A stretch of 64,000 nucleotides of DNA from Rhizobium sp. NFR03 (GTDB lineage Bacteria; Pseudomonadota; Alphaproteobacteria; Rhizobiales; Rhizobiaceae). Position numbers and translations under genes: made by a program. The notes under the pieces were generated by a model. The model ran no database searches, was not told where the DNA came from, and saw nothing but the letters and a program-made list of their open reading frames with translations. Numbering within the stretch: position 1 is the stretch's first letter; every line of letters starts with the position of its first letter. This document shows, piece after piece, positions 47,888 to 56,694 of the stretch. Location of the stretch: contig NZ_FOGR01000003.1 of NCBI RefSeq assembly GCF_900111275.1, forward strand, positions 248,001 to 312,000. The letters are read 5' to 3'.

Positions 47888-48175
47888 CTATTCGACGACC
47901 TTCGGCACGAGGAAGAAGTTCCGGTCGGAATTCGGTGCATTGGCGACGATATCGTCGGCCTTGTTGCCATCCGTCACGATGTCCTCGCGCTTCTTCATGG
48001 CCATCGGCGTGACGGAGGTCATCGGCTCGACGCCGGAGACATCGACTTCGCCGAGCTGTTCGACGAAGCCGAGGATCGCGTTCAACTCGCCGGTCATGCG
48101 GTTGGCGTCGTCTTCGCTGACGGCGATGCGGGCGAGATGCGCGACGCGCTTGACGGTGGCGAGATCGACGGACAT
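47888..48175 (-). CDS. gatC: Aspartyl/glutamyl-tRNA amidotransferase subunit C
   Basis: 95 residues from [19 protein letters not shown]; an open frame upstream adds 21 codons without family support. GatC is a small helical clamp that stabilises the GatA-GatB complex. The N-terminal [14 protein letters not shown] and the middle [10 protein letters not shown] segment are characteristic. First gene of gatC-gatA-(GNAT)-gatB. Confidence 0.94.
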   Translation of the reverse strand: MSVDLATVKRVAHLARIAVSEDDANRMTGELNAILGFVEQLGEVDVSGVEPMTSVTPMAMKKREDIVTDGNKADDIVANAPNSDRNFFLVPKVVE

Positions 48176-48274
48176 GGCGGACTCCGGGCCTGACGGGAAA
48201 TGATCCCCCGCTATACTGACCGCGACGGGAGCGCGCAACGGGGGATTACCTTCAAGACGCCGTTCGCGTCCGGA

Positions 48275-48979
48275 TCAGAGCGTCACGACACCACCGACAG
48301 CGGGCACTTCGACCTTGGTGCTGGCCGGTTCCATAGCGGCGACAAAGAGGTCCGGCGTCTGGTCCACGATCGGGAAAGAGCCGTAGTGACAGGGTAGCAC
48401 GGTGCCGAATCTGAAGTAGCGCTGGCAGGCGAGCGCGGCCACGGCACCGCCCATCGTGAACCGGTCGCCGATCGGTACGAGGCCGATATCGGGCTGGTGG
48501 AGCTCCTGAATCAACGCCATATCCGAGAAGATGTCGGTGTCGCCCATGTGGTAGAGCGTCGGTGCGTCATCGAAATGCAGCACGAGGCCATTGGCACTGC
48601 CGAGCGAGTGCGAAACGCCATCCTCGGTGATCTGCGCGGAGGAATGCAGAGCGTTGACGAAGGTCGAGGAAAAGCCATTGAGGTGGATCGTGCCGCCGGT
48701 ATTGCCCATTTCGAGCGCTGACACGCCACGTGAACCGAGCCAGGCGGCGAGATCGGCATTTGCGACGACGGTCGCGCCGGTTTCCTTGGCAAGCGCGATG
48801 GTATCGCCAACATGGTCGCCATGCCCGTGCGTGAGCAGGATATAGTCAAGACCTGCGGCCGCATCCTTGCGGGTCGATTCGTCGAAGGACGGATTGCCCG
48901 AGAAAAACGGATCGATCAGGATTTTGGCTTTTGTCGTCTCGATATGGAAAGCGGAATGGCCGAGCCATTTGATCTTCAT
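48275..48979 (-). CDS. Metal-dependent hydrolase, UPF0173 family
   Basis: 234 residues from [14 protein letters not shown], with AGGAG eight bases upstream. Metallo-beta-lactamase fold: WLGHSAF strand, the HxHxDH metal motif as [10 protein letters not shown], further ligands in MGDTDIF and CHYGSFP. The biological substrate is unknown. It is co-oriented with gatCAB about 100 bases upstream of gatC; the same pairing occurs in other rhizobia, as far as I recall. Confidence 0.9.
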   Translation of the reverse strand: MKIKWLGHSAFHIETTKAKILIDPFFSGNPSFDESTRKDAAAGLDYILLTHGHGDHVGDTIALAKETGATVVANADLAAWLGSRGVSALEMGNTGGTIHLNGFSSTFVNALHSSAQITEDGVSHSLGSANGLVLHFDDAPTLYHMGDTDIFSDMALIQELHQPDIGLVPIGDRFTMGGAVAALACQRYFRFGTVLPCHYGSFPIVDQTPDLFVAAMEPASTKVEVPAVGGVVTL

Positions 48980-49110
48980 GACATATCTCCTGTCATCTGT
49001 AGCGGGCGAGCCCCGAACGCCAGCGGTAAAAGCTCGCTGGTGAAATCCGTGCCCGCGGAGCATATGGAACATCGACAGGCAAAGACAAAGGCCGCCGGAG
49101 AGGATTCAGC

Positions 49111-49602
49111 ATGAGCGTGATGACCATCGAGGAGCTTGCGGAGGCGCTGCTGCCGCGTCAGGCGATTGCCGGGCTCGATCTGGGCACCAAGACGATCGGC
49201 CTCTCCGTGTCCGATCTCGGCCGGGGGCTGGCGACGCCGCGAACGGTGATCAAGCGAACGAAGTTCACGCTCGATGCGGTCGCGCTGCTGGCATTCGCCG
49301 ATAAGGAAAAGATTGCCGCCTTTATCATCGGTCTTCCCGTCAACATGGACGGTTCGCTCGGTCCGAGGGCGCAGGCAACACGCGCTTTCGTGCGCAACAT
49401 GGAGCAGAAGACCGCCCTGCCCTTCGTCTACTGGGACGAGCGCCTGTCGACGGTGGCTGCCGAGCGCACGCTGATCGAGATGGACGTGTCGCGCGCCAAG
49501 CGGGCGGAGCGGATCGATTCGGCCGCCGCGTCCTTCATTCTTCAGGGTGCGCTGGACAGGCTTGCGTCGCTCGCACGCGCGGCAGCGTCCCCGGACGATT
49601 GA
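49111..49602 (+). CDS. ruvX: YqgF/RuvX family Holliday-junction resolvase-like protein
   Basis: 163 residues. RNase H-like fold: [16 protein letters not shown] gives the first catalytic Asp, [16 protein letters not shown] the conserved E/R segment, and [17 protein letters not shown] the last Asp. YqgF takes part in 16S rRNA 5'-end maturation and may act on branched DNA. GAGG sits eight bases before the ATG. Its last 61 bases overlap tail-to-tail with the small membrane-protein gene at 49542. Confidence 0.92.
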   Translation: MSVMTIEELAEALLPRQAIAGLDLGTKTIGLSVSDLGRGLATPRTVIKRTKFTLDAVALLAFADKEKIAAFIIGLPVNMDGSLGPRAQATRAFVRNMEQKTALPFVYWDERLSTVAAERTLIEMDVSRAKRAERIDSAAASFILQGALDRLASLARAAASPDD

Positions 49603-49877
49603 TCGCGCCTGCGACGATACCAGGCGACGATCGCCTTGCGCTTGCGCAGCGCCAGAAGGCCGAAGACGATAAAGCTGTCCAGGATCATCGCGCGCGCCAC
49701 GAGCGGCGGAATCGTCTCCGGGTCGATGCCGAGCACGTTGCCGTACATCTGGAATACGAGGTCGTTCGCCTCCCGCGAGAGCATGAAGATGCCGAAGCTG
49801 ATGTCGTTATAGGACAGCATGTACCAGCTCGTCAGGAACAGGACCGGCCCGCCCCAGAGGATCAGAAGCCACTTCAT
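49542..49877 (-). CDS. Small membrane protein (DUF6105-like)
   Basis: 111 residues from [19 protein letters not shown], with GAGGAG seven bases upstream. Two hydrophobic segments (about 4-20 and 62-80) and a basic, probably disordered tail. I recall this type as a rhizobial family of unknown function (DUF6105). Its ATG overlaps the TGA of the preceding small gene as ATGA, so the two are translationally coupled. Its 3' end overlaps ruvX on the other strand. Confidence 0.78.
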   Translation of the reverse strand: MKWLLILWGGPVLFLTSWYMLSYNDISFGIFMLSREANDLVFQMYGNVLGIDPETIPPLVARAMILDSFIVFGLLALRKRKAIVAWYRRRRDQSSGDAAARASDASLSSAP

Positions 49878-50044
49878 GTCCGGTCTCCTCTGATGATCGA
49901 TGCGCCACGGGCTCCCCAGGCGCCGATCGATGCCACAGCGCCGGTGGCGAGGACACAGGCGAGAAGAACGAATGCCGGCACGGCCACGTCCAGCGCGACA
50001 ACCGCGAAGATCGACATGGGAATGAACGTCAGGGCTGCGCGCAT
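49874..50044 (-). CDS. Small two-span membrane protein
   Basis: 56 residues from MRAALTFIPMSIFAVVALDV. Two hydrophobic helices (about 4-22 and 26-42) and a short basic tail. Function unknown and no family recognised. It ends in an ATGA overlap with the next membrane-protein gene, which strongly supports both frames. A perfect inverted repeat lies about 40-85 bases upstream. Confidence 0.6.
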   Translation of the reverse strand: MRAALTFIPMSIFAVVALDVAVPAFVLLACVLATGAVASIGAWGARGASIIRGDRT

Positions 50045-50084
50045 GATGCAGGCTCCGTGCGGTTGCGATCCACCACACATGGAA

Positions 50085-50129
50085 CGTTAACCTTGAGGAG
50101 GCAACGTCAACCTTTTGTTAAGGTTAACG
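50085..50129. repeat. Inverted repeat upstream of the small membrane-protein pair
   Basis: CGTTAACCTT (50085-50094) and AAGGTTAACG (50120-50129) are perfect reverse complements 25 bases apart. A nested AACCTT/AAGGTT pair (50109-50125) competes with it. It lies between the aidB stop and the small gene, so it may be a protein-binding site or an alternative-fold RNA switch. Confidence 0.5.
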
Positions 50130-50178
50130 GGCGGGATCTGCGTGCGCTGGACGGCGATCCATTCATTCAGATCGGCGA

Positions 50179-51828
50179 TCAGCTGGAAGCGGGATAGAGA
50201 AGATCGACGATCATCGCGCTGTCGAATCGCGAATCGAGCATCCCGTAGGTGGAGCGCCAACCGGCTGCGAGCCGCGACTCCATGAACGCGTCCGCGATAC
50301 GACCGGCACCGAGGCGGTAGAGTTCGGCGGCAGCAGCTGCGAGCGCAAGCTGCTCGACCAGCAGGCGAGCCGCCCCCTCGTCGCGCTCGCAGAGCGAAAT
50401 GGCGGCGCGCAGCACATCGATGGTCTTTCGCGCGGCGGGTCCGAGATCTCGGCCGATGATCTCGAACAACGCCTCGAACAGCTCGCGGCCGCGCTTCAGC
50501 ACGCGCAGCACGTCGAGCGCCATCACATTGCCGGACCCTTCCCAGATGGCATTGACCGGCGCCTCGCGGTAATGCCGGGCAATCGGTCGTTCTTCGACAT
50601 AGCCATTGCCGCCGAGGCACTCCATCGCTTCGGCGATGAGCGTCGGCGCGGTTTTGCAGACCCAGTATTTGACCACCGGCGTCATGATACGGGCATAGGC
50701 CGCCTCTTCCGCGCTGTCACGTGCGCGGTCGAAGGCATCGGCAAGCCGGAAGGAAAGCGCGCTTGCGGCCGCCACATCCAGCGCCATATCGGCCAGCACG
50801 CGGGTCATCATCGGCTGCGCAACCAGCGGACGGCCAAGGACGGAGCGTCCACGGGTGTAATGTACGGCTTCGGCGAGGCTGGCGCGCATCATGCCCGCCG
50901 AGGAAAGGGCGCAATCGAGCCGCGTCAGCGTGACCATGTCAAGGATTGTGGTGATGCCCGCATCCGGCGCGCCGAGAATAAAGCCGAAGGTTTCCGAGAA
51001 CTCGACCTCTGAGGAGGCATTCGAGCGGTTGCCGAGCTTGTCCTTCAGCCTCTGGAACCGCAATCCGTTTGCAGAACCGTCCTCCAGCAGGCGGGGTACG
51101 AGGAAGCAGGCCAGCCCCTCCCGCGTCTGGGCCAGCATGACGAAGGCATCGCTCATCGGCGCGGACATGAACCACTTATGGCCGGAAAGCCGGTAGATGC
51201 CCTCGCCCACCCGCTCGGCCGTGGAGACATTCGCGCGAACGTCCGTGCCGCCCTGTTTCTCTGTCATGCCCATGCCGATGGTGACGGCAGACTTCTGCAT
51301 GAAAGGCCTGTTCGAAGCGTCGTACTTTCGCGACAGGATTTTCGGCGCCCATTCCTTCTGCACCATAGGGGTCGCGGCCATTGCGGCCAGAGAGGCGCTG
51401 GTCATCGTCAGCGGGCAGAGGTGGCCGCTTTCCAGCTGTGAGGTCAGGTAGAAACGGATAGCGCGGCTTTTGTGGTTGTGGCCGCGCTCGTCGGGCGCAT
51501 CTTCCCAAACGGAGGAATGCAGACCCGCCGTCATGGAACGGCGCATCAGCGCATGCCAGGCGGGATGAAAATCCACCACGTCGAGCCGTTCGCCGCGCGG
51601 CCCGTGCGTGCGCAGCTGCGGCACGCCCTGGTTGGCCATGCGCGCGAGATCCTGCGCTTCCGGCGAGGTTACATAACGGCCGAGCCCGTCGAAATCGTCG
51701 CGCAACACCTTCGGCAGCCCGCTCGCGACGTCTGTCAGCAGGGGATCGGAACGATAGGCGTTGATGCCCGACCAGGGTTTCGGCTGGTTGAGGTCGTCAG
51801 GTGTCTGGTCAGGTCGAGTCACGGTCAT
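50179..51828 (-). CDS. aidB: AidB-type acyl-CoA dehydrogenase family protein
   Basis: 549 residues, the length of AidB, longer than ordinary acyl-CoA dehydrogenases because of its C-terminal extension. Features: GMGMTEKQGGTDVRAN near the FAD site, NRSNASSEVEF, the MECLGGNGYVEE segment with the catalytic-region Glu, and NAIWEGSGNVMALDVLR. AidB proteins bind FAD and DNA and are linked to the adaptive response to alkylation damage. No ada or alkB gene is visible nearby. It is monocistronic, divergent from pyrB. Confidence 0.9.
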   Translation of the reverse strand: MTVTRPDQTPDDLNQPKPWSGINAYRSDPLLTDVASGLPKVLRDDFDGLGRYVTSPEAQDLARMANQGVPQLRTHGPRGERLDVVDFHPAWHALMRRSMTAGLHSSVWEDAPDERGHNHKSRAIRFYLTSQLESGHLCPLTMTSASLAAMAATPMVQKEWAPKILSRKYDASNRPFMQKSAVTIGMGMTEKQGGTDVRANVSTAERVGEGIYRLSGHKWFMSAPMSDAFVMLAQTREGLACFLVPRLLEDGSANGLRFQRLKDKLGNRSNASSEVEFSETFGFILGAPDAGITTILDMVTLTRLDCALSSAGMMRASLAEAVHYTRGRSVLGRPLVAQPMMTRVLADMALDVAAASALSFRLADAFDRARDSAEEAAYARIMTPVVKYWVCKTAPTLIAEAMECLGGNGYVEERPIARHYREAPVNAIWEGSGNVMALDVLRVLKRGRELFEALFEIIGRDLGPAARKTIDVLRAAISLCERDEGAARLLVEQLALAAAAAELYRLGAGRIADAFMESRLAAGWRSTYGMLDSRFDSAMIVDLLYPASS

Positions 51829-52038
51829 GATCCGGTTCTAGCCGAAGTCCGGAACGTTAGGAACAGCACCGGATGCGCCCTCCCGCAAAATCGAATGTTG
51901 CCGTGATATTCGCCTTCGCGGCGCCGATGCGTGGGTGCCCGGAGCTGTTGTCCTCACCTGTTCTCACGCGCTGCCTTGCCGCTCACCCGCACAGGCTCTA
52001 TAGAGCGCGGCAACGCGACCATCTGAGGCGGGCTTCCC

Positions 52039-52998
52039 ATGGATTTCTTTCCGCATCGCCATCTTCTCGGCATCAAGGGCCTGAACGAGCGCGATATCAC
52101 CGGACTTCTCGATCTTGCCGACGAGGCGGTCAAAATTTCCCGTCAGCGCGAGAAGAAAACCTCGACGCTGCGGGGTCTCACCCAGATCAACCTCTTCTTC
52201 GAAGCCTCCACCCGGACGCAATCCTCCTTCGAGCTTGCGGGAAAGCGGCTCGGGGCCGACGTCATGAACATGTCCGTCGGCAATTCCTCGGTGAAAAAGG
52301 GCGAGACGCTCATCGATACCGCGATGACGCTGAACGCCATGCACCCCGACGTTCTTGTCGTGCGCCACTCTTCGGCCGGTGCCGCCGCCCTGCTGGCGCA
52401 GAAGGTTTCCTGCTCTGTCATCAATGCCGGCGACGGCCAGCATGAGCACCCGACGCAGGCGCTGCTCGATGCGCTGACCATCCGGCGGGCCAAAGGCAAG
52501 CTGTCGCGCATCATCGTGGCCATTTGCGGCGATGTGCTGCATTCGCGTGTCGCCCGCTCCAACATCCTTCTTCTCAACCAGATGGGCGCACGCGTGCGCG
52601 TGGTCGCGCCGGCGACCCTCCTGCCGTCGGGCATCGCCGACATGGGCGCAGAGGTCTATCACTCGATGGAGGAGGGCCTGAAGGACGCGGATGTCGTGAT
52701 GATGCTGCGCCTGCAACGCGAGCGCATGGCCGGCGCCTTCGTGCCCTCGGTGCGCGAATATTTCCGCTATTACGGTCTCGACGCTGAAAAGCTGAAAGCC
52801 GCCAAGGAGGATGCGCTCGTCATGCATCCCGGCCCCATGAACCGCGGCGTCGAGATCGCCTCCGAGATCGCCGACGGACCGCAGAGCGTTATCGAGCAGC
52901 AGGTCGAGATGGGCGTTGCCGTTCGCATGGCCGTCATGCAAGCACTGCTCGTTTCGCAACATCAGGGCGGCCTCAACAATCAGGGTTCCCGCGCATGA
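52039..52998 (+). CDS. pyrB: Aspartate carbamoyltransferase catalytic chain
   Basis: 319 residues. It makes N-carbamoyl-L-aspartate in pyrimidine synthesis. The carbamoyl-phosphate loop STRT is at 57-60 in [13 protein letters not shown], with [14 protein letters not shown] and a C-terminal [16 protein letters not shown] lies before the ATG. There is no pyrI regulatory gene. Its last four bases overlap the start of the pyrC-like gene (ATGA), so the two chains are made together and probably form one complex. Confidence 0.96.
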   Translation: MDFFPHRHLLGIKGLNERDITGLLDLADEAVKISRQREKKTSTLRGLTQINLFFEASTRTQSSFELAGKRLGADVMNMSVGNSSVKKGETLIDTAMTLNAMHPDVLVVRHSSAGAAALLAQKVSCSVINAGDGQHEHPTQALLDALTIRRAKGKLSRIIVAICGDVLHSRVARSNILLLNQMGARVRVVAPATLLPSGIADMGAEVYHSMEEGLKDADVVMMLRLQRERMAGAFVPSVREYFRYYGLDAEKLKAAKEDALVMHPGPMNRGVEIASEIADGPQSVIEQQVEMGVAVRMAVMQALLVSQHQGGLNNQGSRA

Positions 52999-54281
52999 CC
53001 GATCTTATCCTCACCAACCTGCGCATCCTCGATCCGTCGCGCAACCTCGACGAAACCGGGGCTATCCTTATTCGCGACGGCGTGATTCTGGCCGCAGGCA
53101 GCGATGCGGCCAACCAAGGGATACCGGAAGGCGCAACCGTTCAGGATTGCCGGGGTCTCATCGCGGTCCCCGGCCTCGTGGATGCCCGCGTTTTCGTCGG
53201 CGAACCCGGTGCCGAGCACCGCGAGACGATCGCGTCCGCGGCGCAGGCGGCCGCCGTCGGCGGCATCACGTCCTTCATCGCCATGCCGGATACCGATCCT
53301 GTCATCGACGACATCGCGCTGGTCGAGTTCGTCATGAAAACGGCACGCGACAAGGCGGCCGTCAATGTCTATCCCGCTGCCGCGCTGACCAAGGGTCTGC
53401 ACGGAACCGAGATGACCGAGTTCGGCCTTCTCAGCGAAGCCGGCGCCGTCTGCTTCACCAATGGCCGCGAAGCCCTGCACGATACGCTCGTGCTCCGCCG
53501 CGCGATGACCTATGCCCGCGAGTTCGGCATGGTGATCGCGCTCGAATCGCGCGACAAATATCTCGGCGCCGGTGGCGTCATGAACGAAGGTCTGCTTGCC
53601 AGCTGGCTGGGCTTGTCCGGTGTGCCGCGAGAGGCGGAAATCATTCCGCTGGAACGCGACCTGCGCGTCGCAGGCCTGACCCGCGCCGCCTACCACGCCG
53701 CGAAGATTTCGCTGCCGGAATCGGTCGATGCCATCGCGCTCGCCAAGGCCCGCGGTGTCAACGTGACTTCGGGGATCTCGATCAATCATCTGTCCCTGAA
53801 CGAAAACGATATCGGGGAGTACCGCACCTTCTTCAAGCTGACGCCGCCGCTGCGCGGTGAGGACGACCGCAAGACCATGGTCCAGGCGCTGGCGGACGGG
53901 CGGATCGACATCATCGTTTCCTCGCATGATCCGCAGGATGTCGATACCAAGCGCCTGCCCTTTGCGGACGCCGCCGACGGTGCGATCGGCCTCGAGACGA
54001 TGCTCGCCGCCGCACTGCGGCTTCACCATAGCGGCGAAGTCCCGTTGATGCGCCTGATCGACGCGCTCTCCACGCGCCCGGCGCAGATCTTCGGGCTCGA
54101 TGCGGGCACGCTGAAGCCCGGCGCGAAAGCGGATATCACGCTGATCGATCTCGATGAGCCATGGATCGTCTCCAAGGAGGCCATCGTCTCGCGCTCGAAA
54201 AATACGCCGTTCGAAAATGCCCGCTTTACGGGCCGCGCGGTTCGCACCTATGTTGCGGGAAAGTGCGTGTACAGCCTGTAG
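52995..54281 (+). CDS. pyrC: Dihydroorotase-like protein (probable non-catalytic PyrC' partner of PyrB)
   Basis: 428 residues of the class I dihydroorotase family. The active-site HxH is missing: [10 protein letters not shown] at 63-72 has Arg and Phe where active enzymes have the two metal-binding His (DMHVHLREPG). The later TDHAPH site also reads SSHDPQDV. The Gly/Pro framework is otherwise kept, so the fold should be intact. Pseudomonas-type ATCases use such an inactive PyrC' as a structural partner of PyrB, and the ATGA overlap with pyrB fits that role. A catalytic dihydroorotase is expected elsewhere in the genome. Confidence 0.9.
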   Translation: MTDLILTNLRILDPSRNLDETGAILIRDGVILAAGSDAANQGIPEGATVQDCRGLIAVPGLVDARVFVGEPGAEHRETIASAAQAAAVGGITSFIAMPDTDPVIDDIALVEFVMKTARDKAAVNVYPAAALTKGLHGTEMTEFGLLSEAGAVCFTNGREALHDTLVLRRAMTYAREFGMVIALESRDKYLGAGGVMNEGLLASWLGLSGVPREAEIIPLERDLRVAGLTRAAYHAAKISLPESVDAIALAKARGVNVTSGISINHLSLNENDIGEYRTFFKLTPPLRGEDDRKTMVQALADGRIDIIVSSHDPQDVDTKRLPFADAADGAIGLETMLAAALRLHHSGEVPLMRLIDALSTRPAQIFGLDAGTLKPGAKADITLIDLDEPWIVSKEAIVSRSKNTPFENARFTGRAVRTYVAGKCVYSL

Positions 54282-54304
54282 GAGGCTGACGCGAGGGGAC
54301 ATTC

Positions 54305-54919
54305 ATGGACGTTTTCATGTGGCCGCTGCCGGCTCTGCCGACGCTCGGCTTCCTTCTTTTCGGCTACCTGCTCGGCTCGATTCCGTTCGGCCTTCTCCTG
54401 ACGCGAGCGGCGGGGCTCGGGGATGTGCGCAAGATCGGTTCGGGCAATATCGGCGCCACCAACGTGCTGCGAACCGGCAACAAGAAGCTCGCGGCCGCGA
54501 CCCTGCTGCTGGACGCGCTGAAGGGAACGCTGGCGGCAGCCGTCGGCTATCACTTTCTTGGCCCGGAGGCGGGCATCGCCGCAGGATTCGGCGCCTTCCT
54601 CGGGCATCTCTTTCCGGTCTGGCTCGGCTTCAAGGGTGGCAAGGGAATCGCGACCTATATCGGCGTGCTCCTCGGCCTTGCACCGCTCGTCGTCCTCGTC
54701 TTCGCCGCCTGCTGGCTGATCGTTGCCAAGGTAACGCGCTATTCCTCGCTGTCGGCGCTGATCGCCACGGTCGTGGTGCCCGTCGTGCTCTTGGTCGCCG
54801 GCTATGGGCGCATCGGCCTTCTTTTCGTGGTCCTGAGCGTCATCACCTGGATCAAACACCGCGCCAATATCGAGCGGCTGATCGCGGGAACGGAAAGCCG
54901 GATCGGCCAGAAAGGATAA
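54305..54919 (+). CDS. plsY: Acyl-phosphate:glycerol-3-phosphate acyltransferase
   Basis: 204 residues, an integral membrane protein with about five helices. It makes lysophosphatidic acid from acyl-phosphate (supplied by PlsX) and glycerol-3-phosphate. The conserved cytoplasmic motifs are [20 protein letters not shown] and [24 protein letters not shown] lies before the ATG. It is 23 bases after pyrC and six bases before dprA, an order shared with other alphaproteobacteria. Confidence 0.95.
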   Translation: MDVFMWPLPALPTLGFLLFGYLLGSIPFGLLLTRAAGLGDVRKIGSGNIGATNVLRTGNKKLAAATLLLDALKGTLAAAVGYHFLGPEAGIAAGFGAFLGHLFPVWLGFKGGKGIATYIGVLLGLAPLVVLVFAACWLIVAKVTRYSSLSALIATVVVPVVLLVAGYGRIGLLFVVLSVITWIKHRANIERLIAGTESRIGQKG

Positions 54920-54925
54920 TCTTCG

Positions 54926-56098
54926 ATGAGCGACAGCGCGAAGGGCCAGACAAGCAAGGGCATCGCGCTGACGGATCGTCAAAGATTGGCGTGGCTGCGC
55001 CTTATCCGCTCCGACAATGTCGGTCCCGTCACCTTCCGCGATCTTATCAACCATGTCGGATCGGCCGAGACAGCGCTGGAGATGCTGCCGGAACTCTCGC
55101 GCCGTGGTGGCTCCTCGCGCGCCATCCGCATCGCCACGGTGGCGGAAGCCGAGCGGGAACTGACGATGGCCGCCCGCTGCGGCGCGCGATTCGTCGGCAT
55201 CGGCGAACCCGACTATCCCGCAGCGCTTCGCCAGATCGACGGCGCACCGCCGCTTCTCGCCGTCAAGGGTCGCGCGTCCACCGGCACAGTGCCGGCGCTT
55301 GGCATCGTCGGCGCCCGCAATGCCTCCATCAGCGGCGCCAAGTTCGCGGCCATGATCGCGCGTGATGTCGGGCGGGCGGGCTATACGATCATCTCCGGGC
55401 TCGCGCGCGGCATCGACACGGCAGCGCACCGCGCAAGTCTCGACACCGGCACCATTGCCGTTCTGGCCGGCGGCATCGACAAGCCCTATCCGCCCGAAAA
55501 CGTACCTTTGCTCGACGAGATCACCCAAGGCGCGGGCCTTGCCATCACGGAGATGCCGTTCGGATGGGAGCCACGCGCCCGCGACTTCCCCCGCCGCAAC
55601 CGGCTGATTGCCGGCGTCGCACTCGGGCTCGCCGTCGTGGAGGCCGCAGGTCGATCGGGATCGCTGATCACGGCACGCTACGCCGCAGATTTCGGGCGTC
55701 TGGTCTTTGCGGTGCCGGGATCGCCGCTCGATCCGCGGTGTCACGGCACGAATGGCCTGCTGAAAGACGGCGCCGTCGTGACGACGGAAGCGCGGGACAT
55801 TCTGGAGGCGCTGGCGCCCCTCAGCCGCATCGATCTTTTCGACCAGCCTCAGGCGCGCGAGGCGGAGCGCGAGATGGAAAGCGGAACGGAGGGACGGTCC
55901 ATGGCTGCGCTACCGGGCGACAGGGAGCGCGAGGCAATCATCGATGCGCTCGGGCCGACGCCGGTCGAGACCGACGACATCATCCGCCATACGGGCCTTG
56001 CCGCCTCTGCGGTCTATCTCGTGCTGCTAGAGCTTGATCTTGCCGGGCGGCTTCATCGCCACCCCGGTGGCCTCGTTTCCCTTGATCCCCTTGGCTGA
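54926..56098 (+). CDS. dprA: DNA processing protein DprA
   Basis: 390 residues. It loads RecA on incoming single-stranded DNA during transformation. An N-terminal helical SAM-like domain (about 15-80), a Rossmann-like fold with IVGARNASISG and SGLARGIDTAAHRASL, the FPRRNRLIAG motif and a C-terminal winged-helix domain (about 325-390). AAGGA sits about nine bases before the ATG. Its 3' end overlaps a small gene on the other strand by 72 bases. Confidence 0.94.
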   Translation: MSDSAKGQTSKGIALTDRQRLAWLRLIRSDNVGPVTFRDLINHVGSAETALEMLPELSRRGGSSRAIRIATVAEAERELTMAARCGARFVGIGEPDYPAALRQIDGAPPLLAVKGRASTGTVPALGIVGARNASISGAKFAAMIARDVGRAGYTIISGLARGIDTAAHRASLDTGTIAVLAGGIDKPYPPENVPLLDEITQGAGLAITEMPFGWEPRARDFPRRNRLIAGVALGLAVVEAAGRSGSLITARYAADFGRLVFAVPGSPLDPRCHGTNGLLKDGAVVTTEARDILEALAPLSRIDLFDQPQAREAEREMESGTEGRSMAALPGDREREAIIDALGPTPVETDDIIRHTGLAASAVYLVLLELDLAGRLHRHPGGLVSLDPLG

Positions 56099-56284
56099 CA
56101 AAGCACGCCGACCGGAAAGGAGATCGCCCGTCTCCACATAAGCCATCTCCAGGAGATAGCAGAGCATATCCGCTCCCTTCTCGTCGGCGACGCCGCGCAA
56201 CTCTCCGAGCATCTGACGAATATAGGCAAGACTTTCGTCGGCGGGCTTCGCGGGGACAGAAGCGTCATTATATACGGGCACCAT
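56027..56284 (-). CDS. Small conserved hypothetical protein
   Basis: 85 residues, largely helical (ADESLAYIRQMLGELRGVAD and ADMLCYLLEMAYVETGDLL), soluble and with no signal peptide. I recall close relatives in other rhizobia, but not a function. The first 60 residues look protein-like. Its last 72 bases overlap dprA on the other strand, so the tail may be less constrained. A possible promoter (TTGCAA-N16-TATCGT, minus strand, about 56408-56435) lies in the A+T-rich stretch upstream. Confidence 0.65.
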   Translation of the reverse strand: MVPVYNDASVPAKPADESLAYIRQMLGELRGVADEKGADMLCYLLEMAYVETGDLLSGRRALSAKGIKGNEATGVAMKPPGKIKL

Positions 56285-56694
56285 GAATACGTCCTGTTGG
56301 GCTTGGCCTTCATCCCGAGCACGCAGCCGACAGCCTACGCGGCAACAACCTGTACGGCTATCACCACGGCTTGGCCGTCACTGCACTCTCTCGTCTCCGA
56401 CAGACGATAACTCAAATATTTCTAATTGCAATAATAAGATTATCCCTCAAAGGTTGCAGCGCGTTGTATTCGGTGTTTTCGGGCCGTCTCATGCGAGGTG
56501 GTGCAGGAAGATCGTCAAACGCCTGCAAATGAAGAGGTTGCGAGCCTCTCACCCGTTCATGCAAACTGGCTAATTTCACGGTCGCCACTTGACCGCGACG
56601 AAATCCCCCTCCATGTCGGGGCTTCAAAAGTTCCCGGCGTGACGGCTGAGGGAAGTCCGTCACCCCTCTTCTATGGTTGCTGAATCCTATGACC
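56285..56694. other. Intergenic region upstream of topA
   Basis: 410 bases with an unusually A+T-rich patch (about 56410-56455), which may hold a minus-strand promoter. On the plus strand TTGACC (56589-56594), 17 bases, CATGTC (56612-56617) is a possible topA promoter with a weak -10. A GTGACGG/CCGTCAC stem (about 56639-56663) would lie in the topA leader. Confidence 0.45.
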
